Shown in pieces: positions 1-5,124 of a stretch of DNA of 5,472 bases. Origin of the DNA: Litoribrevibacter sp041590855 (GTDB lineage: Bacteria > Pseudomonadota > Gammaproteobacteria > Pseudomonadales > Litoribrevibacteraceae). Location: contig JBFHTA010000270.1 of NCBI GenBank assembly GCA_041590855.1, forward strand, positions 1-5,472, in the 5' to 3' direction. Numbering within the stretch: the stretch's first letter is position 1; each line of letters opens with the position of its first letter. Both the position numbers and the translations under genes were made by a program. Below the pieces are notes generated by a model. The model was not told where the DNA came from. It saw only the letters and a list, made by a program, of their open reading frames with translations, and did not search any database.

Positions 1-516
1 CACTTGTTTGACGCCAGTGGTGTAGGAAATCATCGGGTTGGAGACATAGGTGGTGTTTTCATGCTGTTTGTTCTTACCGACGGTTTGTTTCCAGTAATCC
101 CGTTTACGGATGTGTTTTAGTCGCGCATTGGGTGAGGTATCATCGAAGGTACGTAACCCCTTTTGATGAGGATTGCCGCCTGAGGTATTGTAAAAATAAC
201 CTTCGCGGGTGCCGACAATAAACTTCTCATAAATGCTGTTTTGCTGTTCCAGCTTCTTCATCAGAAACGGACGCATTTTGTCGAAGTCCATACTGCCGAC
301 GTCTTCATTTTCTGAATATAAAGTAATTTCGGCGATGCGGGTCGTAAAAAATCGGTTTATGGATTCTGCGCCTTTTTCGATGGTAGCGACCATCGCACGA
401 CGTTTCAGCGAGTGGGTTTCCGTGACACTCTGGTAGAGGGCAATCGACATCACCAGCATCAGTGGTAATACAGAAGTGATGAGAAAACTGAACAGTAACT
501 GCGAGCGTATTGTCAT
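1..516 (-). CDS. Membrane-anchored sensor protein with Cache-like periplasmic domain, N-terminal part only
   Basis: This is the first 172 residues of a gene that continues past the left edge. The protein opens with a short basic N-terminus and a single hydrophobic helix (about residues 7-27, rich in L, F, I and V with a Pro at 18), which fits a signal anchor in the inner membrane. The rest is a soluble segment that would face the periplasm. Residues 41-70 look like the long first helix of a double-Cache (PDC) sensor, followed by strand-like segments (FIVGTREGYFYNTSGG, 99-114) and an RDYWKQ motif (139-144), which resembles the R-x-Y-[YW] signature of Cache domains. Such proteins bind small ligands and signal inward through a methyl-accepting, histidine kinase or GGDEF/EAL output module; which one cannot be told here. 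The start is uncertain: the ATG at 516 has no good ribosome site, while an in-frame TTG at 534 has AAGG seven bases upstream. The Cache assignment is by pattern and is moderately sure. Confidence 0.75.
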   Translation of the reverse strand, partial: MTIRSQLLFSFLITSVLPLMLVMSIALYQSVTETHSLKRRAMVATIEKGAESINRFFTTRIAEITLYSENEDVGSMDFDKMRPFLMKKLEQQNSIYEKFIVGTREGYFYNTSGGNPHQKGLRTFDDTSPNARLKHIRKRDYWKQTVGKNKQHENTTYVSNPMISYTTGVKQV

Positions 517-540
517 TATTATAGTGTGAGCCAATAGGAA

Positions 541-558
541 ACCTTCAGAGCAAGTATA
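541..558 (-). promoter_or_regulatory. Candidate -10 box and ribosome site for the leftward sensor gene
   Basis: On the minus strand TATACT (558-553) matches five of six bases of the sigma-70 -10 consensus. AAGG (545-542) follows and sits seven bases before the in-frame TTG at 534. No convincing -35 is present 16-18 bases upstream, and the leader would be very short. Treat this as suggestive only. Confidence 0.3.
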
Positions 559-621
559 GACTCTAACACACTAATTCATCATAAATTCACCCTCAGCGAC
601 CTTGTCTACAGAAAGTTGCTA

Positions 622-650
622 TTGAAATAGTGATAATTTGATACCATAAC
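622..650 (+). promoter_or_regulatory. Candidate promoter for prlC, sigma-32-like
   Basis: TTGAAA (622-627) is a near-perfect -35. Read as sigma-70, a 17-base spacer leads to CATAAC (645-650), which matches four of six -10 bases. Read as sigma-32, ATTGAAA then 14 bases then TACCATAA fits the heat-shock pattern CTTGAAA-N13-15-CCCCATAT in the -35 half and in the CCATA core. Escherichia coli prlC is placed in the sigma-32 regulon, which favours the second reading. A further weak sigma-70 pair, TTAATA (653-658) and TATCTT (676-681) spaced by 17, lies just downstream. Confidence 0.4.
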
Positions 651-700
651 TCTTAATAATTAAGTACTTGTTAGCTATCTTCAGTATTCAGAGGTTCCTT

Positions 701-741
701 AAACCCGAAGCAAGGCGAGGACATGCCTTGGCGGGTTTTTT
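701..741 (+). terminator. Intrinsic terminator facing and upstream of prlC
   Basis: AAACCCG (701-707) pairs with CGGGTTT (732-738), and inside it CAAGGC (711-716) pairs with GCCTTG (725-730). The loop is eight bases (717-724), and three bases on the left oppose one on the right between the two stems. A run of six T (736-741) follows on the plus strand; the minus-strand reading has no comparable T run, so it works rightward. The nearest left gene points the other way, so this is not the end of a visible gene. It may be a leader attenuator for prlC or the end of a short untranslated RNA. Confidence 0.75.
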
Positions 742-779
742 GCGCTAACGAGTTAAAACAGGCAGGTTAAAGATAGGTT

Positions 780-2822
780 ATGTCGATGCAATCGAATCCG
801 TTATTAGCAAACCCCGAATTACCACAATTTTCGGAAATCAAACCGGCGCATATTCAGCCCGCGATCCAGCAGTTGATTGAAACCAACGAAAACAACATAG
901 ATAACCTCCTTAAGCAGTTAGATCAGGTGACCTGGGACAACCTGATTGCTGTTTCTGATGAGTGGGACGATGTGTTAAGCAAAACCTGGTCTCCGGTCAG
1001 CCACATGAACTCTGTGGTTAACAGTGATGAATTGCGCGATGCTTACAATGCATGTTTGCCGTTATTGTCGGAATACTCTACCAAGCTTGGGCAGAACCAG
1101 GCGTTGTTCCAAGCCTACAAAACCTTGGCCGAGAGTGACGAATTTGACCGCCTGGACGATGCGCAAAAGCAGGTTATTGAACACGCATTGAGAGATTTTC
1201 ATTTATCCGGTGTTGATTTACCTGATGATAAGAAACAACGCTACGCCGAGCTTAAAAAGCAGTTGTCCGAACTGACCAGCAAGTTTTCGGAAAACGTATT
1301 GGATGCCACCAATGCCTGGTCAAAGACCGTCACTGATGTTTCCGAGTTGGCCGGTGTGCCTGAATCGGCGCTTGGCTTGATGAAACAACAGGCTGAACAA
1401 GCTGGTGAAGAAGGATATCGTTTAACGCTAGATATCCCTGTCTATCTACCCGTCATGACTTACTGTGAAAATCAGGCGTTGAGACAGGAAATGTACACTG
1501 CCTATGCCACCAAAGCGTCTGATCAGGGCCCGAATGCCAAAGAATACGACAACACTCAGATTATCTACGAGGTGTTAAAGTGCCGTAAGGAGTTGGCTCA
1601 GTTACTGGGTTTTGAAAACTACGCCGAGCGTTCTCTGGCGACCAAGATGGCGGAAGACCCTCAGCAGGTGGTGGACTTCCTGTACGATTTGGCGGCCAAG
1701 TCAAAGCCGGTGGCGGAAAAAGAACTGGAAGAACTGAAAGCCTTTGCCAAAGAAAACTACGGTGTGGATGAGTTGAACCCTTGGGATGTTGGCTTCTATG
1801 GTGAGAAGCTAAAACATGCCCGCTATGACATCAGTCAGGAACAACTGCGCCCTTACTTCCCATTCCCGAAAGTGGTGTCCGGGATGTTTGAACTGGTGAG
1901 CCGCCTGTACGGTGTCTCTGTGGTGGAAATTACCGAGTTCGACCGTTGGCACGACCAAGTGTACCTCTATGAAATTCAAAAAGAAGGGGAAGCCATTGCC
2001 CGCTTCTATCTGGACCCCTACGCGCGAGCCAAGAAACGCGGCGGTGCCTGGATGGACGAGTGCCGTGTGCGTCGTGTTCGCAAGGATGGCTCCTTGCAGT
2101 TACCGGTAGCCTACCTGGTGTGTAACTTTACACCGCCGGTGGGCGATCAGCCTGCGCTGTTGACGCACGACGAAGTCACCACCTTATTCCATGAGTTTGG
2201 CCATGGTCTGCACCATATGCTCACCAAGATCGATTACTCGGCAGTGTCAGGAATTAATGGCGTTGCCTGGGATGCGGTAGAGCTGCCTTCGCAATTCATG
2301 GAAAACTTCTGCTGGGAAGAAGACGTACTGGATTTCATCTCAGGTCATTTTGAAACGGGTGAGCCTTTGCCAAAATCCTTGCTGGATAAGATGCTGGCGG
2401 CCAAGAACTTCCAATCCGGTATGCAGATGGTGCGTCAGTTGGAGTTCAGCTTGTTTGATTTCATTTTGCACCGTGATTTTGATGATCAGACCGACGTTCT
2501 GGATGTATGGAAGCAGGTGCGAGAGAAAGTCTCGGTGATTATTCCGCCGGAATGGCACCGCTTCCCGCACAGCTTCAGCCATATCTTTGCTGGTGGCTAT
2601 GCAGCTGGCTATTACAGCTATAAGTGGGCGGAAGTGTTGTCGGCCGATGCCTTCAGTCGTTTTGAAGAAGAAGGCTTGTTCAATCCGGAGGTTGGTCAAT
2701 CCTTCCTGACGAACATCCTTGAAAAAGGCGGCGCGCAAGCACCGATGGACTTATTTGTGGCCTTCCGTGGGCGTAAACCCACAGTGGACGCCTTACTAAG
2801 ACATTCAGGCATTACAGACTAA
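780..2822 (+). CDS. prlC: Oligopeptidase A, M3-family zinc metallopeptidase
   Basis: Cytoplasmic oligopeptidase A (OpdA/PrlC) cleaves short peptides, including fragments of signal peptides and other breakdown products of larger proteases. The 680-residue length equals that of the Escherichia coli protein, and the sequence can be followed along it throughout (NPLL, PVSHxNSV, NALRDF-like HALRDF, SDQGPNA, LAQLLGFENYA, KRGGAWMD, THDEVTTLFHEFGHGLHHM). The zinc site is H471-E472-F-G-H475, with the third ligand at E501 in WDAVELPSQF. FAGGYAAGYYSYKWAEV near the C-terminus carries Y607 and Y614, which match the substrate-binding tyrosines of thimet oligopeptidase. No signal peptide is seen. The start is ATG 780, but AGG at 775-777 is only two bases away and is better spaced (eight bases) for the in-frame ATG at 786, giving MQSNPLL, which is close to E. 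coli MTNPLL. The gene ends with tandem stops TAA TAG. An intrinsic terminator precedes it and another follows it. Confidence 0.97.
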   Translation: MSMQSNPLLANPELPQFSEIKPAHIQPAIQQLIETNENNIDNLLKQLDQVTWDNLIAVSDEWDDVLSKTWSPVSHMNSVVNSDELRDAYNACLPLLSEYSTKLGQNQALFQAYKTLAESDEFDRLDDAQKQVIEHALRDFHLSGVDLPDDKKQRYAELKKQLSELTSKFSENVLDATNAWSKTVTDVSELAGVPESALGLMKQQAEQAGEEGYRLTLDIPVYLPVMTYCENQALRQEMYTAYATKASDQGPNAKEYDNTQIIYEVLKCRKELAQLLGFENYAERSLATKMAEDPQQVVDFLYDLAAKSKPVAEKELEELKAFAKENYGVDELNPWDVGFYGEKLKHARYDISQEQLRPYFPFPKVVSGMFELVSRLYGVSVVEITEFDRWHDQVYLYEIQKEGEAIARFYLDPYARAKKRGGAWMDECRVRRVRKDGSLQLPVAYLVCNFTPPVGDQPALLTHDEVTTLFHEFGHGLHHMLTKIDYSAVSGINGVAWDAVELPSQFMENFCWEEDVLDFISGHFETGEPLPKSLLDKMLAAKNFQSGMQMVRQLEFSLFDFILHRDFDDQTDVLDVWKQVREKVSVIIPPEWHRFPHSFSHIFAGGYAAGYYSYKWAEVLSADAFSRFEEEGLFNPEVGQSFLTNILEKGGAQAPMDLFVAFRGRKPTVDALLRHSGITD

Positions 2823-2841
2823 TAGTCTACGGATCAATCAG

Positions 2842-2870
2842 GGGCTTCACTGTTCCAGGTGAAGCCCTTT
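2842..2870 (+). terminator. Rho-independent terminator after prlC
   Basis: A perfect 9-bp stem, GGGCTTCAC (2842-2850) with GTGAAGCCC (2859-2867), encloses an eight-base loop. Only three T follow before CC, so the tail is short. It lies 19 bases after the prlC stop and should end most prlC transcription, implying that yheV has its own promoter or depends on read-through. Confidence 0.7.
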
Positions 2871-2952
2871 CCTGCCTTATTTGCTTTCTGTTGAATCTGC
2901 TGTCCTGTTTGTGGCATCTGCGTGGTAACGAAATTATCGGATGACGGACATG

Positions 2953-2978
2953 CTCTCGTTCGAGAGATTCGTTACACT
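2953..2978 (+). promoter_or_regulatory. Palindrome and possible -10 upstream of the zinc-ribbon gene
   Basis: CTCTCG TT CGAGAG (2953-2966) is a perfect 6-bp inverted repeat with two central bases. TACACT (2973-2978) starts seven bases later and could be a -10 (four of six), but no good -35 is found. The palindrome would sit in the spacer and could be an operator or simply a small hairpin. The weak GAGAG ribosome site is at 3002-3006. Confidence 0.25.
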
Positions 2979-3010
2979 TACAGCATAGAGTCTTAAACGT
3001 AGAGAGAATC

Positions 3011-3256
3011 ATGAAAAAACGCTTTATCGCCGGTGCTGTGTGCCCTCGTTGTAGTGAAATGGACAAAATTGTGATGTACACCGATGATGACGGTGTTCAG
3101 ACGAAAGAGTGTGTGGCCTGTGGCTTCTCTGAAAACATGAAAGATCTGGAGCAGCAACAAGAGCTGGCTACCCGGGTCACTCCGGAAGAGCAAGTGGTCC
3201 GTGAAGACGATGTTCAGGTACTGCAGTTTCACTCCAACCCGACTTCAAAACACTGA
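3011..3256 (+). CDS. yheV: YheV-type small zinc-ribbon protein
   Basis: An 81-residue protein starting MKKRFIAGAVCPRC, very like the start of E. coli YheV (RKRFIAGAKCPAC). Two CxxC pairs, C11-P-R-C14 and C34-V-A-C37 followed by Gly, form a probable zinc ribbon. Between them is a strand-like acidic stretch (DDDGVQTKE). The C-terminal half (about 45-81) is acidic and Gln/Glu rich and ends in a VLQFHSNP segment that recalls the E. coli tail (VIGIFHPD). YheV-type proteins have no firmly established function; a metal-binding role is inferred from the cysteines. The gene follows prlC in the same direction by 188 bases, past a terminator, an arrangement I recall from other gammaproteobacteria. The ATG has GAGAG five bases upstream and matches the family start. 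No terminator with a T run follows. Confidence 0.88.
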   Translation: MKKRFIAGAVCPRCSEMDKIVMYTDDDGVQTKECVACGFSENMKDLEQQQELATRVTPEEQVVREDDVQVLQFHSNPTSKH

Positions 3257-3272
3257 TCCGTAATGAACTGAT

Positions 3273-3301
3273 CTAGGGAGCCTTATTCAGAGATTCCCTA
3301 G
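3273..3301 (+). repeat. Inverted repeat after yheV (hairpin 1)
   Basis: CTAGGGA (3273-3279) pairs perfectly with TCCCTAG (3295-3301) around a 15-base loop, 17 bases after the yheV stop. No T run follows on either strand, so it is not a standard terminator. It may protect the 3' end of the yheV transcript. Confidence 0.5.
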
Positions 3302-3321
3302 CTCAGCGGGCACCACCAGAA

Positions 3322-3388
3322 GCCTTGTCTGCCTGAAAGCGTTAGAACAAGGCGAGCGCGGATACGTATTCCCAACGTATGCGTGTTC
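3322..3388 (+). repeat. Two adjacent hairpins between yheV and the hydrolase
   Basis: The first hairpin is GCCTTGT (3322-3328) with ACAAGGC (3347-3353) around an 18-base loop. The second starts at the next base: a 14-base left arm (3354-3367) and right arm (3375-3388) around the loop ATTCCCA. The arms match at 11 of 14 bases. Two of the three mismatches become G-U pairs in RNA read from the plus strand (bases 3356 and 3358), leaving 13 of 14 paired. That bias suggests a plus-strand RNA structure or a mobile intergenic palindrome. The block CAAGGCGAG (3348-3356) also occurs at 711-719 in the terminator upstream of prlC. Confidence 0.5.
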
Positions 3389-3447
3389 AATATGACGCAC
3401 CATAATGACACCCCTGGTGTGACCATGACCTAATTGGCTTACCTATG

Positions 3448-3478
3448 GTCGATTTTGCCTATGTCGCTGTCGATTCTG
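3448..3478 (+). repeat. Direct repeat GTCGATTyTG upstream of the hydrolase promoter
   Basis: GTCGATTTTG (3448-3457) and GTCGATTCTG (3469-3478) agree at nine of ten positions and start 21 bases apart, about two helical turns. They end just before the candidate -35 at 3484. This would suit a regulator bound to one face of the DNA, but two short copies could be chance. Confidence 0.3.
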
Positions 3479-3483
3479 ACAAC

Positions 3484-3511
3484 TTGCCTCCGAGTGACTT
3501 TGTCTTATGCT
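3484..3511 (+). promoter_or_regulatory. Candidate promoter of the alpha/beta hydrolase gene
   Basis: TTGCCT (3484-3489), a 16-base spacer and TATGCT (3506-3511) give four of six matches in each box. Start of transcription would be near 3518, leaving a leader of about 27 bases that contains the AGGAAG ribosome site (3535-3540). GACAA (3478-3482) and TTGTC (3500-3504) form an inverted pair around the -35. An isolated CATAAT (3401-3406) farther upstream lacks a -35. Confidence 0.4.
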
Positions 3512-3544
3512 CTTGAATGTCTGAACAAGCACACAGGAAGCGTT

Positions 3545-4363
3545 ATGACGTCACAGATCAAGCAACAACCGCTGCACTACATTCAACAAGGGTCGGGAGT
3601 TCCCATGTTGATGATTCATGGGAATCCGGATACCTCGCACATGTGGCATCGACTGATGAATGTGTTGTCTGATGACTTCCATTGCATTGCGCCGGACCTA
3701 CCCGGTTATGGTCAGTCGGATGTTCCTGATGGGTTTGACTATTCATTATCTCAACAAGCCGAATGCATTGAGCACTTTGTGGCATCACTGGCTTTGGACC
3801 AGCCGCTTCATTTGGTGGTGCACGATGTGGGAGCCTTTTTTGGATTGGCGTGGGCAATACGGTTTCCGGAGCGGGTTCGTTCTATCACCATTTTCAATAC
3901 CGCATTTAGCCCGCAGTACCGATGGCACCTGCTAGGTCGAATCTGGCGAACCCCTGTGTTGGGCGAGCTAAGCCTGAAAGCCATGAACAAAGGCGGTTTC
4001 ATCGCGAATCTTCGAAAGGCTGCACCGCAATACCCCAAAGAAGATGTCATTGCCAGTTTTGATGCGCTCACGCCTCGTACTCATAAGAGCTTGTTGAAAC
4101 TCTATCGGGCGATGTCACCTGCGAAATTCAAGGGCTGGGATGTGCGGCTACATGCGTTGGCGAAGGACTTACCCATGCAAGTACTGTGGGGCGCGAAAGA
4201 CCCTTACATCGACCAGGCGTTTGCTTATCGGTTTGGTACGGATCAGGTACATCTGTTTGAGGACAACAGCCATTGGCTGCCTGCTGAACAACCTCAAGCG
4301 TCGGCGGACTTGATTCGCGGGTTTATTGAGAAGCTCCCTAGAGCTTTGAAGTCGGCATCCTGA
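3545..4363 (+). CDS. Alpha/beta hydrolase, Asp-nucleophile type (haloalkane dehalogenase / epoxide hydrolase-like)
   Basis: A 272-residue cytoplasmic enzyme of the alpha/beta hydrolase fold. HGNPDTSHMW (25-34) is the oxyanion-hole strand-loop typical of haloalkane dehalogenases, and APDLPGYGQSD (49-59) is the usual second motif. The nucleophile elbow VVHDVGAFFG places Asp94 where serine would be in esterases. LWGAKDPY supplies the acid Asp219, and NSHWLPAEQP supplies the base His243. Residues about 125-205 form the helical cap that sets substrate choice. An Asp nucleophile is known from haloalkane and haloacetate dehalogenases and epoxide hydrolases. The Trp that normally follows the nucleophile in haloalkane dehalogenases is Val95 here, so dehalogenation is uncertain; the substrate is not known. 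The start ATG 3545 is chosen because AGGA (3535-3538) lies six bases upstream; the open frame back to 3434 has no ribosome site and no family similarity. The 3' end overlaps convergent parE by 26 bases. Confidence 0.9.
   Translation: MTSQIKQQPLHYIQQGSGVPMLMIHGNPDTSHMWHRLMNVLSDDFHCIAPDLPGYGQSDVPDGFDYSLSQQAECIEHFVASLALDQPLHLVVHDVGAFFGLAWAIRFPERVRSITIFNTAFSPQYRWHLLGRIWRTPVLGELSLKAMNKGGFIANLRKAAPQYPKEDVIASFDALTPRTHKSLLKLYRAMSPAKFKGWDVRLHALAKDLPMQVLWGAKDPYIDQAFAYRFGTDQVHLFEDNSHWLPAEQPQASADLIRGFIEKLPRALKSAS
4331..4346. repeat. Small hairpin in the overlap of hydrolase and parE 3' ends
   Basis: AAGCTC (4331-4336) pairs with GAGCTT (4341-4346) around the loop CCTA, which contains the parE stop. It lies inside the end of the hydrolase gene. 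No T run longer than three follows on either strand, so a terminator role, though convenient for two converging genes with no gap, is weakly supported. Confidence 0.3.
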
Positions 4364-4721
4364 GCATATCCAACAGCCGGTTAGGTGTGTCCATTCTCTC
4401 GCCCAGAATGCAAACCACGCCCAATCGGTTGTTCTTCAATGGCTTGAGATACAAAATTTCATGCTTATAACGAATAAAGTAAATGGATTCAGTGGTGATG
4501 TCTGAGATCAAATCCGGGGGCACCCGTCTTAGGGTCATCCCTTGATATTGGCCTTGGTATTGACCTTGATAGGCACCTTGGCGCTGTAATGCCTCCAGCA
4601 CATCGAATAACCCGTCGATGTAAGCATCGGCTCTTTTCTGTCCGAAACGTTCATAGCCATAATCCCAGATGATATCCAACTGAGTCAGCGCCAATGGCGA
4701 GAATTGAATGGTATCCGTCAT
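4338..4721 (-). CDS. parE: RelE/ParE-family toxin of a type II toxin-antitoxin pair
   Basis: A 127-residue protein with the ParE pattern: N-terminal strand and first helix (IQFSPLALTQLDIIWDYGYERFG, about 5-27), second helix (KRADAYIDGLFDVLEAL, 29-45), then core strands YFIRYKHEILYL (81-92) and VVCILGERMD (102-111), the last matching the family's ILHxRMD ending. ParE toxins usually poison DNA gyrase, while RelE relatives cut mRNA; which applies is not shown. The antitoxin is encoded just upstream, sharing ATGA (4718-4721), so translation is probably coupled. ParE proteins are usually near 100 residues. The excess here lies in a repetitive loop after helix 2 (QGAY-QGQY-QGQY-QG, 48-61) and a C-terminal tail after RMD. 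The gene ends inside the convergent hydrolase gene. Family membership is fairly sure; activity is not, given the altered loop. Confidence 0.82.
   Translation of the reverse strand: MTDTIQFSPLALTQLDIIWDYGYERFGQKRADAYIDGLFDVLEALQRQGAYQGQYQGQYQGMTLRRVPPDLISDITTESIYFIRYKHEILYLKPLKNNRLGVVCILGERMDTPNRLLDMLRMPTSKL
4539..4580 (-). repeat. 12-nt in-frame tandem repeat within parE
   Basis: Three and a half imperfect units of 12 bases encode QGAY-QGQY-QGQY-QG (residues 48-61). CAAGGN begins every unit. Third codon positions differ between units (TAT/TAC, GGT/GGC/GGG), so the array is not freshly expanded. A gain or loss of a unit would keep the frame. Confidence 0.8.
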
Positions 4722-4987
4722 CCATCAATGCCTCGACGGGCACGACTCCGTTTTTTGAAATCCTCCCGAGTCACTGACTGATATTCGTCATCTTTAATGT
4801 CCAATCCTTCAGTTAAAGCAGATCGTACGCGCTCCCACTTTTCAGACTCTTTTTTTTCCATATCCCGACGAATGAGATCCCGTAAATATTCGCTTGGCGT
4901 TTCATAATCGCCGTTTGGGCCGGTACAGGCTTCAAGATGCTCTCTTAAACTGCCCGACACCCTTACTGTCACATTGGGACTGGCCAT
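4718..4987 (-). CDS. parD: ParD-type ribbon-helix-helix antitoxin
   Basis: An 89-residue protein. Residues 4-11 (PNVTVRVS) form the DNA-binding strand of a ribbon-helix-helix fold, followed by helix SLREHLEAC (11-21) and helix TPSEYLRDLIRRDMEKKE (30-47); PSEYLRDLIRRD is a hallmark of ParD antitoxins. The charged C-terminal part (about 50-89, ending SRARRGIDG) would wrap the toxin, by analogy with the family. It should neutralise ParE and, as a dimer or complex, repress its own promoter. The start ATG 4987 has GAGG (4998-4995) seven bases upstream, and the family start agrees. The open frame continues to 5368, but that part runs antiparallel-frame through dinF and resembles nothing. The stop overlaps the toxin start (ATGA). 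An AT-rich promoter region lies upstream, so the pair is transcribed separately from dinF. Confidence 0.88.
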   Translation of the reverse strand: MASPNVTVRVSGSLREHLEACTGPNGDYETPSEYLRDLIRRDMEKKESEKWERVRSALTEGLDIKDDEYQSVTREDFKKRSRARRGIDG

Positions 4988-5025
4988 GGCGTTGCCTCGT
5001 GTTTTGTTGATTGCACTTATAAATA

Positions 5026-5054
5026 ATGATAGTTCGTGCAGGGTTTTGTAACAA
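5026..5054 (-). promoter_or_regulatory. Promoter of the parDE operon
   Basis: On the minus strand TTGTTA (5054-5049), a 17-base spacer and TATCAT (5031-5026) match the sigma-70 boxes at four and five of six bases with ideal spacing. Transcription would start near 5019, about 32 bases before the parD ATG. The surrounding DNA (5010-5085) is richer in A and T than the flanking genes. Confidence 0.6.
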
Positions 5055-5087
5055 CTGACAAAGTATTTTAATGAATGATGATCGTTC
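5026..5087. repeat. Direct repeat ATGATnGTTC flanking the parDE promoter, possible operator
   Basis: On the plus strand ATGATAGTTC (5026-5035) covers the -10 box, and ATGATCGTTC (5078-5087) lies upstream of the -35. They agree at nine of ten bases and start 52 bases apart, close to five helical turns. ParD-type antitoxins bind short repeated sites in their own promoter, so these are candidate operators. This is inference. Confidence 0.35.
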
Positions 5088-5101
5088 TTTGGGAAGCCTC
5101 T

Positions 5102-5118
5102 AAACACCGTTGTTTCAG
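5102..5118. repeat. Inverted repeat just after dinF
   Basis: On the plus strand CTAAAC (5100-5105) and GTTT then CAGAG (5112-5120) form an imperfect stem with one bulged base around a six-base loop. It follows the dinF stop by a few bases. No T run follows on the minus strand, so terminator function is doubtful. Confidence 0.25.
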
Positions 5119-5124
5119 AGCACG

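Noticed and set aside
233..436. Plus-strand open frame of 67 codons
   Set aside because: It lies opposite the Cache sensor gene, has no ribosome site and resembles no family.
2340..2738. Minus-strand open frame of 132 codons inside prlC
   Set aside because: It is antisense to a strongly conserved metallopeptidase region and has no family features or start signal.
2827..3232. Minus-strand open frames opposite yheV and its upstream region
   Set aside because: They overlap the recognisable zinc-ribbon gene and lack ribosome sites and similarity.
3408..3420. ACACC CCT GGTGT inverted repeat
   Set aside because: Only five base pairs with a three-base loop and no T run; too short to call a feature by itself.
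3434..3544. N-terminal extension of the hydrolase
   Set aside because: The ATG at 3434 has no ribosome site, the added 37 residues are not part of the fold, and AGGAAG directly precedes ATG 3545.
3558..4071. Other open frames within the hydrolase gene
   Set aside because: All are shadows of a gene whose catalytic motifs are clear in one frame.
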